Positions 15,115 through 23,599 of a stretch of 36,158 nucleotides of DNA are shown piece by piece. Below the pieces are notes generated by a model. The model did no database searches, was not told where the DNA came from, and saw only the letters and a program-made list of their open reading frames with translations. A program made the position numbers and the translations under genes. Within the stretch, counting starts at the first letter, position 1. Each line of letters opens with the position of its first letter. This stretch comes from Bacteroidales bacterium UBA5621 (lineage in GTDB: Bacteria; Bacteroidota; Bacteroidia; Bacteroidales; VadinHA17): positions 33,506 to 69,663 of the forward strand of contig DIKJ01000158.1 in the NCBI GenBank assembly GCA_002424525.1, written 5' to 3'.

Positions 15115-16584
15115 TTAATTTTTCTTCCATAATCCGGTCAGCAAAAGTCCGGTGCAAATTGTCGCCGCAGTACCTATCAGGGTAAACCAGGTCCAGGCTA
15201 TGGAGGTGAAAAGAATTATGTAGACCATAAGTGCAATACCTGTAAGGAAAGCAGGAATGGCATGCCTGAGCTGAGGTCTTCTGAAAAGTACGCCAAGCAG
15301 GAAGGTCCCCAGCAATCCCCCATATGTGAAAGATGCTATCGATAATGCCAGCTCAACAACAGCCTGCGGGCTTCGCATGAACATTATGGCTGATCCGACC
15401 AGCAGGATACACCAGACCCCTGTGATTATCCTCGAGATCATAACCTCGTTGGACAGGTTTAACTTCCTGTAATATGGAATTATAAAATCGTACATTGTTG
15501 TTGAGCCAAGGGCTGTAATTGAGCTTGAAAGAGTTGACATTGCAGCTGCAAACAGTGCTGCAATAATGAATCCCGAAAGGCCGGTCGGCATCTCCTCAAT
15601 AATAAATTTAGGAAAGACCTCATCTGATTTGATGTCAGCTCCACCATAGAAAACGAACAGCAGGCTTCCCAGGAAAAGAAACAGAGCGAACTGAAATATT
15701 ATTATACCCCCTGTGGTAATGAGAGCTTTCTGACTGGCCTTCCGGGAACCGGTTGCCAGAAGCCGCTGAACGATCAGCTGGTCGATCCCGTGCGACGCCA
15801 TGGAGAGGAAAGCCCCGCCCAGAACGCTGGCAATCAGGGTGTATGGCCTGGAGAAGAAGCCTTTTAATCCCCCCTCAAAAGAGAGATTGAAGACCTCATA
15901 TTTTCCGGCTTCCGATGCGCTGGCAATCCCGCCAGACAAACCGCCGCTCAGCTCCCCGCTCACGATGATAATTGCCGCAACTGCCCCGGTAATGTAAATC
16001 AGCAGTTGCACCATCTCCATCCAGACAACTGATTTCAAGCCCCCCAGGAACGTATAGCTATATGTTATCAGAGCGATTGTAATAATTGACACAACATATA
16101 TCCACTGGTTTGAGAAATTCTGTCCGATAAACGTCCCCTTCAGTATCAGGGCAAGCGGAATGGCTGTGGCAAAGAGCCTGACACCATCAGCCGCCAGCCT
16201 TGTCATCATAAAAACACCTGAAGCCATGTTCTTCATGGGAGTACCAAACCTTTTGGTCAGAAAAGAATATGCCGTTCCCAGTTCCCCTTTAAAGTATGAC
16301 GGTAGAATAACATAGGCTACGACCACCCTTCCCAGGAAATAGCCAAAGGTGATCTGCAGGAAATTGAGATTCGTAAGATATGCAAGTCCGGGAATGCTAA
16401 TGAATGTCAGGGTACTGGTTTCAGTGGCCACAATCGAAAAACAGACAACCCACCATGGGATCTTGCGGCCTCCGAGGAAATAATCCTGCGTTGTTGTCTG
16501 TTTCCCTGCCAGCCTGATCCCGAACCAGGTTATCCCGGCTAAATAGGCAACTACTATAATTGCATCCAGATAAGTAAAATTCAT
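15115..16584 (-). CDS. Sodium:solute symporter (SSS family)
   Basis: This 489-residue inner-membrane protein has about 13 hydrophobic helices, as normal for the SSS (SLC5-like) family. The N-terminus LDAIIVVAYLAGITWFGIRLAGKQTTTQDYFLGG (broken up here: TTQDYFLGGRKIPWW is the diagnostic part) and VATETSTLTFISIPGLAY are typical, and AALFAAAMSTLSSSITALGST is the Na+-site helix region. The substrate cannot be assigned; sugars, amino acids and sialic acid are all carried by relatives. It ends 129 bases from the amino-acid oxidation operon in convergent orientation, so no operon link can be claimed. Confidence 0.9.
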   Translation of the reverse strand: MNFTYLDAIIVVAYLAGITWFGIRLAGKQTTTQDYFLGGRKIPWWVVCFSIVATETSTLTFISIPGLAYLTNLNFLQITFGYFLGRVVVAYVILPSYFKGELGTAYSFLTKRFGTPMKNMASGVFMMTRLAADGVRLFATAIPLALILKGTFIGQNFSNQWIYVVSIITIALITYSYTFLGGLKSVVWMEMVQLLIYITGAVAAIIIVSGELSGGLSGGIASASEAGKYEVFNLSFEGGLKGFFSRPYTLIASVLGGAFLSMASHGIDQLIVQRLLATGSRKASQKALITTGGIIIFQFALFLFLGSLLFVFYGGADIKSDEVFPKFIIEEMPTGLSGFIIAALFAAAMSTLSSSITALGSTTMYDFIIPYYRKLNLSNEVMISRIITGVWCILLVGSAIMFMRSPQAVVELALSIASFTYGGLLGTFLLGVLFRRPQLRHAIPAFLTGIALMVYIILFTSIAWTWFTLIGTAATICTGLLLTGLWKKN

Positions 16585-16663
16585 AACTTGAATAGGTTTG
16601 GTTCTCTTTTTGAATTATGATTGGATCTGATTTTTAGTTTTGATCATAGTAACCGGATTGTAT

Positions 16664-17260
16664 CTATTTTTCGTAGAAATGCATATCCTGAATGTACTTC
16701 CATACGGCAGGATGGAGGAACCACGACATCTCTTTACCATGCTTTATACCGTTCCTGATAAAGGTTCCTGAAATTTCCATCAGCGGGGCATTCACCTGTT
16801 TTACTACAGCTTTTTCAAGGATCGCATCGAGCAGGGGATTTGGTTTTCGTGTCATTCCAGGCCGGGGATAGACATAGATGGGATGGCGTTTCACCAGTTC
16901 CCCGGCATTCTTCCATTTATGGAGCGTATGAAGGTTGTCTTCACCCATTACCAGGGAAAACTGGTTATAAGGATACTGTTCTGAAAGCCTTGCAAGCGTA
17001 TCGATGGTATAAGAGGGAGCCGGGAGCCTGAATTCGATGTCAGAGGCCCTGAACCTGTCGTCGCTGCCAATGGCAAGCTCCACCATGTAGAGGCGGTGGT
17101 GACCGGCAAGAAGCATCTCTCTCTTTTTAAGAGGATTATGGGGGCTGACTACAAACCAGATCTCCATGAGATCGGTAAATTCCTTCAGATATCCGGCAAT
17201 GGCAGTATGCCCTATGTGAACAGGGTTGAACGATCCGAAGTATAAGCCGACTTTAGTCAT
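16664..17260 (-). CDS. nadD: Nicotinate-nucleotide adenylyltransferase
   Basis: NadD joins nicotinate mononucleotide and ATP to give deamido-NAD in NAD synthesis. The 198-residue protein has the nucleotidyltransferase motif GSFNPVHIGH at 9-18 and the C-terminal ISGTFIRNGIKHG (ISxTxIR type). The length is normal. The start at 17260 lies 14 bp after the gmk stop on the same strand; gmk and nadD are neighbours in many Bacteroidetes and the pair with the yicC-like gene forms an operon. Confidence 0.95.
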   Translation of the reverse strand: MTKVGLYFGSFNPVHIGHTAIAGYLKEFTDLMEIWFVVSPHNPLKKREMLLAGHHRLYMVELAIGSDDRFRASDIEFRLPAPSYTIDTLARLSEQYPYNQFSLVMGEDNLHTLHKWKNAGELVKRHPIYVYPRPGMTRKPNPLLDAILEKAVVKQVNAPLMEISGTFIRNGIKHGKEMSWFLHPAVWKYIQDMHFYEK

Positions 17261-17274
17261 GTGTTTATCAGAAA

Positions 17275-17847
17275 TTAATCCGGAGTGCCGATGAATCGGG
17301 TAACAATATTGTATACACTGTTTTTAGCCTCTTCCAGATTGTCGTTTATGACAATATAGTCGAAATGATGCGCCAACGTAATTTCATAAACTGCCTTTTC
17401 AATCCTCATATTGATCTTTGAAGGGCAATCGGTACCTCTCTTTACAAGTCTCCTCTCAAGCTCCCTTATTGACGGCGGCATAATAAATATTGCAACCGCA
17501 TCTAATCCGTATTCAGCTTTCAGGTGGATACCACCCACCACATCCACATCAAAAATTACATTATTGCCGGAAGCCAGTATCCTCTTCACCTCACTCCTGA
17601 GAGTTCCGTACATCAGGCCTTCATATACTTCCTCCCACTCGACAAATTCATTTTCCTCTTCCCTCTTCTTAAATTCGGCGGCTGGCATGAAATAGTAGTC
17701 CACACCCTCTTTTTCGTTTTCTCTCGGGGCTCGTGTTGTTGCGGAGACAGAAAATTCAAGGTTCAGCCGGCTTTCGAGCAGATGTTGCACCAATGTTGTT
17801 TTTCCTGCACCCGAAGGAGCAGATATGATGACAAGCTTTCCCATCAT
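17275..17847 (-). CDS. gmk: Guanylate kinase
   Basis: Phosphorylates GMP to GDP with ATP. The 190-residue product has the P-loop PSGAGKTT at 11-18, the GMP-binding segment SATTRAPRENEKEGVDYYF, and the ATP-lid segment RLVKRGTDCPSKINMR. Two consecutive ATG codons (17847 and 17844) could start it. It sits 24 bp downstream of the yicC-like gene. Confidence 0.96.
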   Translation of the reverse strand: MMGKLVIISAPSGAGKTTLVQHLLESRLNLEFSVSATTRAPRENEKEGVDYYFMPAAEFKKREEENEFVEWEEVYEGLMYGTLRSEVKRILASGNNVIFDVDVVGGIHLKAEYGLDAVAIFIMPPSIRELERRLVKRGTDCPSKINMRIEKAVYEITLAHHFDYIVINDNLEEAKNSVYNIVTRFIGTPD

Positions 17848-17871
17848 TAATATTTGTTATTCAATGTATTA

Positions 17872-18747
17872 TTAGAGAATATTCAGCGTTTGTTCCTTTA
17901 TTTTCTCAAGTTCATCTTTCATCATCACCACAAGTCTCTGTATTGAGGCATCGTTTGCCTTTGATCCTATCGTATTGATCTCGCGGCCAATTTCCTGTGT
18001 TATGAAATTAAGTACTTTTCCGTTCGGAGAATCCGAGGCAATTGTCTCAACAAAATAATCACAATGTTTCCGCAACCTCACCTTTTCCTCGTTAAAATCG
18101 AATTTTTCGAGATAAAAAATAAGTTCCTGTTCAAACCTGTTTTTATCAATATTTTCGGTCCCGGCATTTTCCACCAGGAGGTTGAGAAGTTTGTCTCTCA
18201 CCTTTGTGATCCTTCCGGCCTCATGTTTTTCGGTTTCACCGAGGAAGTTAAGAATTTTCTCCAGGCTTGTTTTAAGATCCTTTTCAATTGAGGTTCCTTC
18301 TTCAATCCGGTAATTGTCGAGCATTCTTATCGATTCGATCAGCTGTTGCCTTACGAGGTTCCATTCGCTTTCAGGCAGGTCGGCTTTTTCATTTTTGAAA
18401 GTGTCGGGCAGTTTCATGATTGCCGGAAGAAACTGATCTTCAATACTTACGTTTAATTCTTCAGCAATTTCCTTAAACTGGGTGTAGTATTTTTTAACCG
18501 CTGATTTGTTGATAACCGCGGTCCCCTCATCTTCAAGCGAATCAAAAAAGATTGTAAGATCGATCTTTCCCCGGTCGAGCTTCTGACTGACAAGGTTCCT
18601 TATTTCGGGTTCTTTCTCCCGGTAGAGGTAAGGGAGCCTTGTATTCAGATCAAGCTGGCGGGAATTAAGTGACTTTATCTCGATTGTGATTTTTCTTTGC
18701 GGCGTTTCAGCAACTGCCTTTCCGAAGCCTGTCATTGATTTTATCAT
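17872..18747 (-). CDS. YicC/YloC-family endoribonuclease
   Basis: The 291-residue protein begins with the family signature MIKSMTGFGKA and has the C-terminal DUF1732 region ending KDELEKIKEQTLNIL. The middle part is helical and charged. YicC proteins are reported endoribonucleases involved in RNA turnover. Linkage to gmk immediately downstream is common across bacteria and supports the call. The normal family length is about 290. Confidence 0.93.
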   Translation of the reverse strand: MIKSMTGFGKAVAETPQRKITIEIKSLNSRQLDLNTRLPYLYREKEPEIRNLVSQKLDRGKIDLTIFFDSLEDEGTAVINKSAVKKYYTQFKEIAEELNVSIEDQFLPAIMKLPDTFKNEKADLPESEWNLVRQQLIESIRMLDNYRIEEGTSIEKDLKTSLEKILNFLGETEKHEAGRITKVRDKLLNLLVENAGTENIDKNRFEQELIFYLEKFDFNEEKVRLRKHCDYFVETIASDSPNGKVLNFITQEIGREINTIGSKANDASIQRLVVMMKDELEKIKEQTLNIL

Positions 18748-18786
18748 GATGTGGTATCGCTTAAATTCTGTGAAAAGGGCTGAAAG

Positions 18787-20133
18787 TTAGAAATTATCAT
18801 CATATTTAACAACTGTCTTCTTTTTCCAACGCCCTGATTTATAATAACCGAACGACAGGGCCAATCCTATGATCCAGCTTGCGGGGATGGACCACCATAT
18901 GCCTGAAGGCCCTATTTCCCTGGAGAGAAAATATGCTATTGGTACTCTTATAATCCATAGTGAGAAAAGAGAAAAGAACATTGGCCAGACGGTGTCGCCC
19001 GCACCTCTCATTATGCCGTTGTAGATGAACATCAGGGTAAAGAAAATATAGAAGAGGCTTACTATGGTAAGATACTGATCTCCCAGCCGGATAACTTCAG
19101 TATCGTCTGTGAAGAGTCTCATCAGGTAATTGCCTGAGAACAATATGATAACGGTGGTAAGAATTGTCACGATACCCGACATCCTGACCGTGGAGATGAG
19201 TCCTGCCCTGACCCGGTCGTACCTGTTAGCGCCAATATTCTGACCAACGAAGGTTGAGAGTGCCTGTGAAAAGGTCATGGCAGGTATAATTGCCAGGGCA
19301 TCGAGCCGGCTTGCTACAGAAAAGCCTGCGATCACGTCAGTGCCGAAGGTATTTACAATTCCCATAAGGGCGAGCGCTCCCATTGCGACAAGCGTATGCT
19401 GGATACCCGTCGGCAGGCCGATGCGGATACTCTGCCTGAAAACTTCCCTGTCAAACTGGAGTCCGCGGATAGCTATTCTGAGTACTTTATGTGTTTTGTT
19501 CACCCATATTATCGCCAGCCCGAAAGCCACTCCGTTGGCGATGAGGGTTGCGTATGCGGCTCCTGCGACTCCCATCTTCAGGACTGCAACAAAAAGGAGA
19601 TCCAGAACAATATTCAGCAGAGTGGCTATTATCAGGAAGTAGAGCGGGGTTTTGGAGTCACCTAGTCCTCTCAGGACCGCTGTGGTACCGTTATAGCCGA
19701 AGAATATTACTATGCCTGACATAAAGATCCGGAGGTATTGTGTGGCCTGGGGCATCAGTTCTTCCGGAAGGCCAAGCAGGCGCAGGAGCGGTGCGCTGAA
19801 AATCAATCCTGCAACTGATGCCACAGCGCCGGCCAGCATACTGTAAATGTACATTGTGTCGATCGCACGTCTTACCTTCAGAAGATCGCCTGCGCCGAAG
19901 TACTGGGAGATAATGATCATGGTCCCGGTAACAATGCCAATGATCATTGAAACCATTACGAATATTATCGGGAAAGCTGCTCCCACTGCTGCCAGGGCCT
20001 CTTTCCCCACAAAATTTCCTACTACAAAGCTGTCGACAACATTGAATAGTTGCTGGAACACATTTCCGATGAGCATCGGAGCAGCGAACTGAAAAATCAG
20101 CTTTCCTTCATTTCCTGTGGTGAGATCCTTCAT
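18787..20133 (-). CDS. MATE-family efflux transporter
   Basis: A 448-residue inner-membrane protein with twelve predicted hydrophobic helices in two homologous halves. Family segments include the N-terminal AAPMLIGNVFQQLFNVVDSFVVG, of which NVVDSFVVGNFVGKEALAAVG is the most conserved part, and VGQNIGANRYDR in the second half. It exports drugs or metabolites in exchange for Na+ or H+. Its start is 55 bp from the end of tnaA upstream on the same strand; co-transcription with tnaA is possible, which would make an indole- or amino-acid-linked export role worth considering, but that is inference. Confidence 0.92.
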   Translation of the reverse strand: MKDLTTGNEGKLIFQFAAPMLIGNVFQQLFNVVDSFVVGNFVGKEALAAVGAAFPIIFVMVSMIIGIVTGTMIIISQYFGAGDLLKVRRAIDTMYIYSMLAGAVASVAGLIFSAPLLRLLGLPEELMPQATQYLRIFMSGIVIFFGYNGTTAVLRGLGDSKTPLYFLIIATLLNIVLDLLFVAVLKMGVAGAAYATLIANGVAFGLAIIWVNKTHKVLRIAIRGLQFDREVFRQSIRIGLPTGIQHTLVAMGALALMGIVNTFGTDVIAGFSVASRLDALAIIPAMTFSQALSTFVGQNIGANRYDRVRAGLISTVRMSGIVTILTTVIILFSGNYLMRLFTDDTEVIRLGDQYLTIVSLFYIFFTLMFIYNGIMRGAGDTVWPMFFSLFSLWIIRVPIAYFLSREIGPSGIWWSIPASWIIGLALSFGYYKSGRWKKKTVVKYDDNF

Positions 20134-20188
20134 CTGGCAATTCGCGGATCAGTAAAGGAAATCATTTACGTCAGATATTCAAAAAAGT

Positions 20189-21565
20189 TCAGAGCCTTTC
20201 AAGTTCAACGGTAAAATGCCTCAGGATAGGAGCCTCTTTGACAATTCGTACTCCCCTTTTTATGCTGTCCCGTCTTTTGAATACATTACAGACAGCGGCC
20301 GCAACATAATCCATATGTGCTGTTGAATATACCCTGCGCGGTATCGCCAGCCTTACAAACTGGCGGGACGGGTACCTGTTCTCTCTTGTTACGGGATCTC
20401 TGTCGGACATAAGAGCTCCCACTTCAGAGCTCCTTATGCCTCCTTCTGTATATAGTTCTATTACCAGGGTCTGTGCAGGAAATTCTTCGCGGGGTATGCC
20501 GGGGAAGAATTTTCCGCCGTCAATGAATACCGCATGTCCTCCAAAGGGCTCCAGCACCGGTACACCGCAATCCTTAAGCTTTGAACCGAGGTACTCAACC
20601 TGGCCGATCCTTGCTTCAAGCCAGGGGAATTCCGTTCCTTCGTAAAGGCCGGTAGCAAGTGCTTCCATATCGCGACCGGACATGCCACCATAGGTTGTAA
20701 ATCCCTCATAGATAATATTATAAGCTGAAGCCCTTTCATAGAGGGCTTTATCCCTGAATCCTATGAAACCGCCCATATTCACGATCGCATCCTTCTTGGA
20801 ACTCATTGTCATTCCGTCTGCATATGAGAACATTTCACGTACGATTACCCTGATATCCTTATGCGCGTAACCCTCCTCCCTGGTTTTAATGAACCAGGCA
20901 TTCTCGGCAAACCGGGCCGAGTCGATAAAAACCTTGACTCCGTATTTGCCGGCGAGCCTGTGAACTTCCCTGAGATTTTCCATACTGACAGGCTGTCCCC
21001 CGGCACTGTTATTTGTTATTGTCATAACTATGCATGGGATCTTTTCCGGCGGATTTCCGGCCAGTACCTGTTCAAGCTTCCTTATATCGGCATTCCCTTT
21101 GAACGGGTGCCATGCCGAAATGTCTGATGCTTCATCTGCAGGACAATCGACTGCTTTTGCTTTCCTGAATTCAATATGTCCCTTCGTTGTGTCGAAATGT
21201 GAATTTCCCGGAATTACATCTCCTTCCTTCACAAGTGCGGAAAACAGTACATTTTCGGCTGCCCGCCCCTGATGAACAGGAAGACAGTATTCAAATCCTG
21301 TAATTTCTTTTATCGCTTCTTTCATCCTGAAAAATGAGAGTGAGCCTGCATAACTTTCATCGCCCTTCATTAATGCTGACCATTGCATGTCACTCATGGC
21401 CCCGGTGCCTGAATCAGTCAGAAGATCGATAATCACCTGATCCGACCTCAGGCTGAAGAGATTGTATGAAGCATCACTAATCCATTTTAACCGCTCTTCT
21501 TTTGTGCTTTTGTATATCTTTTCGATCATTTTGATCTTAAATGGCTCAATATATGGTAAGTCCAT
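20189..21565 (-). CDS. tnaA: Tryptophanase
   Basis: PLP enzyme splitting tryptophan to indole, pyruvate and ammonia. The 458 residues match the beta-eliminating lyase family throughout: IDLLTDSGTGAMSD, GDESYAGS, VHQGRAAEN, and the PLP lysine K258 in TMSSKKDAIVNMGG. Tyrosine phenol-lyase was considered. It is disfavoured because the residue equivalent to its Arg381 is Val here (SSEVGALMSDRDP), the C-terminus is LRHFTVEL instead of RFFT, and FDTTKGH and ITNNSAGGQP match the tryptophanase forms. The start at 21565 gives the usual N-terminus just before EPFKIK. A long leader of about 180 nt lies upstream and is structured (see 21625-21736). Confidence 0.92.
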   Translation of the reverse strand: MDLPYIEPFKIKMIEKIYKSTKEERLKWISDASYNLFSLRSDQVIIDLLTDSGTGAMSDMQWSALMKGDESYAGSLSFFRMKEAIKEITGFEYCLPVHQGRAAENVLFSALVKEGDVIPGNSHFDTTKGHIEFRKAKAVDCPADEASDISAWHPFKGNADIRKLEQVLAGNPPEKIPCIVMTITNNSAGGQPVSMENLREVHRLAGKYGVKVFIDSARFAENAWFIKTREEGYAHKDIRVIVREMFSYADGMTMSSKKDAIVNMGGFIGFRDKALYERASAYNIIYEGFTTYGGMSGRDMEALATGLYEGTEFPWLEARIGQVEYLGSKLKDCGVPVLEPFGGHAVFIDGGKFFPGIPREEFPAQTLVIELYTEGGIRSSEVGALMSDRDPVTRENRYPSRQFVRLAIPRRVYSTAHMDYVAAAVCNVFKRRDSIKRGVRIVKEAPILRHFTVELERL

Positions 21566-21624
21566 AGCTAAATAATTATTTTTAAAAACTTATACTGGAA
21601 AGGGTAATCGACTGAAATTTTATA

Positions 21625-21736
21625 TCAGGCTGGTAATGCTTCAGGAGCTTCTGGCAAAATGATCCCTGTTTTTGATATTTCTGTATATATCAAACGGGAA
21701 TTTTTCCGTTATGAGAGTACTCAGCATTAAGCCTGA
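21625..21736 (-). ncRNA. Candidate structured leader RNA of tryptophanase
   Basis: On the tnaA sense strand, AGCATTA-CC-AGCCTGA (21640 to 21625) is complementary to TCAGGCT-TAATGCT (21736 to 21723). This gives a 14-bp closing helix with a 2-nt bulge. Inside lie two hairpins: TTTGATAT/ATATCAAA, 8 perfect bp with an 8-nt loop (21671-21694), and AACGG(G)AA/TTCCGTT, 7 bp with one bulge and a 3-nt loop (21693-21710). The two hairpins share two bases at 21693-21694, so they may abut or compete. The element begins about 14 nt after a good promoter box and ends 59 nt before the tnaA start. I do not recognise it as a known riboswitch class. Confidence 0.5.
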
Positions 21737-21739
21737 AGA

Positions 21740-21768
21740 TTTGTTATTGCAAAAATAACGGTATTTTG
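21740..21768 (+). promoter_or_regulatory. Possible promoter of the DUF3078 gene
   Basis: TTTG at 21740-21743 and TATTTTG at 21762-21768 lie 18 bp apart, resembling the Bacteroidetes -33/-7 pair, though the -7 box is one base short of TAnnTTTG. The ATG at 21788 would give a short leader. It overlaps the oppositely directed tnaA promoter. Confidence 0.28.
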
Positions 21769-21781
21769 CGACAATTTCAAA
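21750..21781 (-). promoter_or_regulatory. Bacteroidetes-type promoter of tnaA
   Basis: On the minus strand TTTG (21781-21778), a 20-bp spacer and TATTTTTG (21757-21750) form a complete -33/-7 pair of the Bacteroidetes type (TTTG and TAnnTTTG). Transcription would start near 21743-21745, giving tnaA a leader of about 180 nt that begins just ahead of the structured element. Confidence 0.6.
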
Positions 21782-21787
21782 AAGAGT

Positions 21788-23599
21788 ATGAAAAGGGAAC
21801 CAAAAGTTTTATTGTCTATAATCTTTGTTGTAAGTTTCTGTATGTCCGGCTATTCACAGCAGAGAGTAATAGATGCCGGATCAGATATTGCAATTATTGA
21901 TTCACTTGTCCGCAAGGGAGTGATATTTGATGAAGGAAAGCCGGCTCCGCAAATAGAAATGACCCGTGAACAGGCTATGGAATTTCTTATGAAGAAATAC
22001 CAGCCTCAACAGTGGAATAACCTGATCCATCCGTTCCGCACTGCTATAGGCAGGCTGATTGATGAAGTTTCTTTGCCTGTATTTGACTCTACAAAACAAT
22101 ACCTGATCAGATTTCCTTATGACTCTATTTCCATACCCTGGTACAGGTTTTATGTCTGGGAACCTGTAATGGTAAAGGCACCGGAGCAATCTTCCGTTTT
22201 GACGGACACTCTTCAGGTGCCGGAACCCGTTGATATTTCTGCGGTACAGGATTCTGCCGGGATCAGAATATTCCCTGTTCTCCGGCAGGAACCTGCTGAT
22301 GTATTATCGAAGAGGTTAAGGGATACTACTTTTCTTATAATGGTTGATACTCTCAGGCAAGTTTCATCAACTCACCCGCGATTCCCGTTCAGATACTACA
22401 ATCATCCATACCAGGCTGATTCAATAAGGGTTGCAGTCCGTCAGCTTATTGATTATCTTGAAGCCAGGGATTCAAGCATCATATATTTTACCGGAATACG
22501 GGACGACGCTGTTCCTGTCTGGATCAATTCCCGGTCGGGGGATGCGGTTCGTTTCTGGCTGAAAAATGAACTTTACGATTCAGTTACTGTATGGATCGGA
22601 AATCCGGCAAGGAATACAATCGGACTTTATCTTGAGCAGGGGGTTAACTTCAGGCGGCCCGTTATGCAGGGCAATTATGCCGGTCCGAGCGTGGTTTTTC
22701 AGTCACCCGACAGAACCAGGCTTATGGATGTAACGAAAATTGCAATCAAGCAGGAGTTCTGGAAGCTCCGGACTGAGTCGGCATTCACTCTTAATCAAGC
22801 CTCCGTGACGAACTGGGTGAAGGGAGGTGAAAGCAATATATCATTCTCCTCTGATATTACATGGTATGCTGACTATAATAATAAGCCTCTGAAGATCTCG
22901 TCAAACAATTTTGCAAGGCTTAAATACGGGCTTATGGTCACAGGCTTTGGTGAGAACAGGGATGTCAGAAAAAACCTTGATCTTCTTGAAACCAATTCCA
23001 AGCTAAATCACAAAGCCTTCGGAAAATTTGACTTCAGCGGCATAATGCTCTTCAAAACACAGCTGGCAGCCGGATATAATTATCCCAACGATTCGGTACC
23101 TGTTTCAAAATTCCTGAATCCCGCCATACTTACCGTTGGTCTAGGACTCGATTACAAACCCGATAAGAACACATCCATTAACTTTTCTCCATTCTCCTAT
23201 AAGGGAACTTTTGTGCCGGACACCGCCGGGATCGACCAGACAAAATATGGTATTCCCGCTGACAGAAGGTCAAAAAATGAACCGGGTGCCAGCTTTTTGA
23301 TATCCAACAAGTTTAACCCACGGAAGAATATATCAGTCACGAACAGGTTACAGCTTTTTACCAATTATATCAACAATCCTCAGAATATTGATGTAGACTG
23401 GGAAGTTATCATTTCTGCAAATCTTAACTGGTTTACAGACGTGAGGCTGAATACCCATCTGATCTTCGATGATGATACAAAAACAGTGGTGCGGGACAAA
23501 GAGAAGAATCCTGTTTTATTGCCCGACGGCACTCAGAAGAAGACAGCCCGTATACAGTTCAAGGAGTTGCTGGGATTCTCGTTTGTCTTCAGGTTTTAA
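21788..23599 (+). CDS. DUF3078-type outer-membrane/periplasmic protein
   Basis: The 603-residue protein has a signal peptide (MKREPKVLLSIIFVVSFCM, cleavage near GYSQQ). Residues about 30-300 are of unknown type, with no motif I recognise. Residues about 315-603 match the DUF3078 pattern in Bacteroidetes: FTLNQASVTNWVKGGESN, LKYGLMVTGFGE, FSPFSYKGTFV, and a final aromatic FSFVFRF suited to outer-membrane beta-barrel insertion. The alternating hydrophobic/polar strands in the C-terminal half also suggest a barrel. Function is unknown. It is transcribed divergently from tnaA and its stop overlaps that of the convergent GNAT-like gene by four bases (TTAA, 23596-23599). Confidence 0.75.
   Translation: MKREPKVLLSIIFVVSFCMSGYSQQRVIDAGSDIAIIDSLVRKGVIFDEGKPAPQIEMTREQAMEFLMKKYQPQQWNNLIHPFRTAIGRLIDEVSLPVFDSTKQYLIRFPYDSISIPWYRFYVWEPVMVKAPEQSSVLTDTLQVPEPVDISAVQDSAGIRIFPVLRQEPADVLSKRLRDTTFLIMVDTLRQVSSTHPRFPFRYYNHPYQADSIRVAVRQLIDYLEARDSSIIYFTGIRDDAVPVWINSRSGDAVRFWLKNELYDSVTVWIGNPARNTIGLYLEQGVNFRRPVMQGNYAGPSVVFQSPDRTRLMDVTKIAIKQEFWKLRTESAFTLNQASVTNWVKGGESNISFSSDITWYADYNNKPLKISSNNFARLKYGLMVTGFGENRDVRKNLDLLETNSKLNHKAFGKFDFSGIMLFKTQLAAGYNYPNDSVPVSKFLNPAILTVGLGLDYKPDKNTSINFSPFSYKGTFVPDTAGIDQTKYGIPADRRSKNEPGASFLISNKFNPRKNISVTNRLQLFTNYINNPQNIDVDWEVIISANLNWFTDVRLNTHLIFDDDTKTVVRDKEKNPVLLPDGTQKKTARIQFKELLGFSFVFRF

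Noticed and set aside
20189..21565. Tyrosine phenol-lyase instead of tryptophanase
   Set aside because: The Arg381 equivalent is Val, and the C-terminal RHFT, FDTTKGH and NNSAGGQP segments match tryptophanase.
21625..21736. MITE or other short mobile element with terminal inverted repeats
   Set aside because: No target-site duplication is visible beside the arms, and the position right after the tnaA promoter fits a leader RNA better; not excluded until genome copies are counted.
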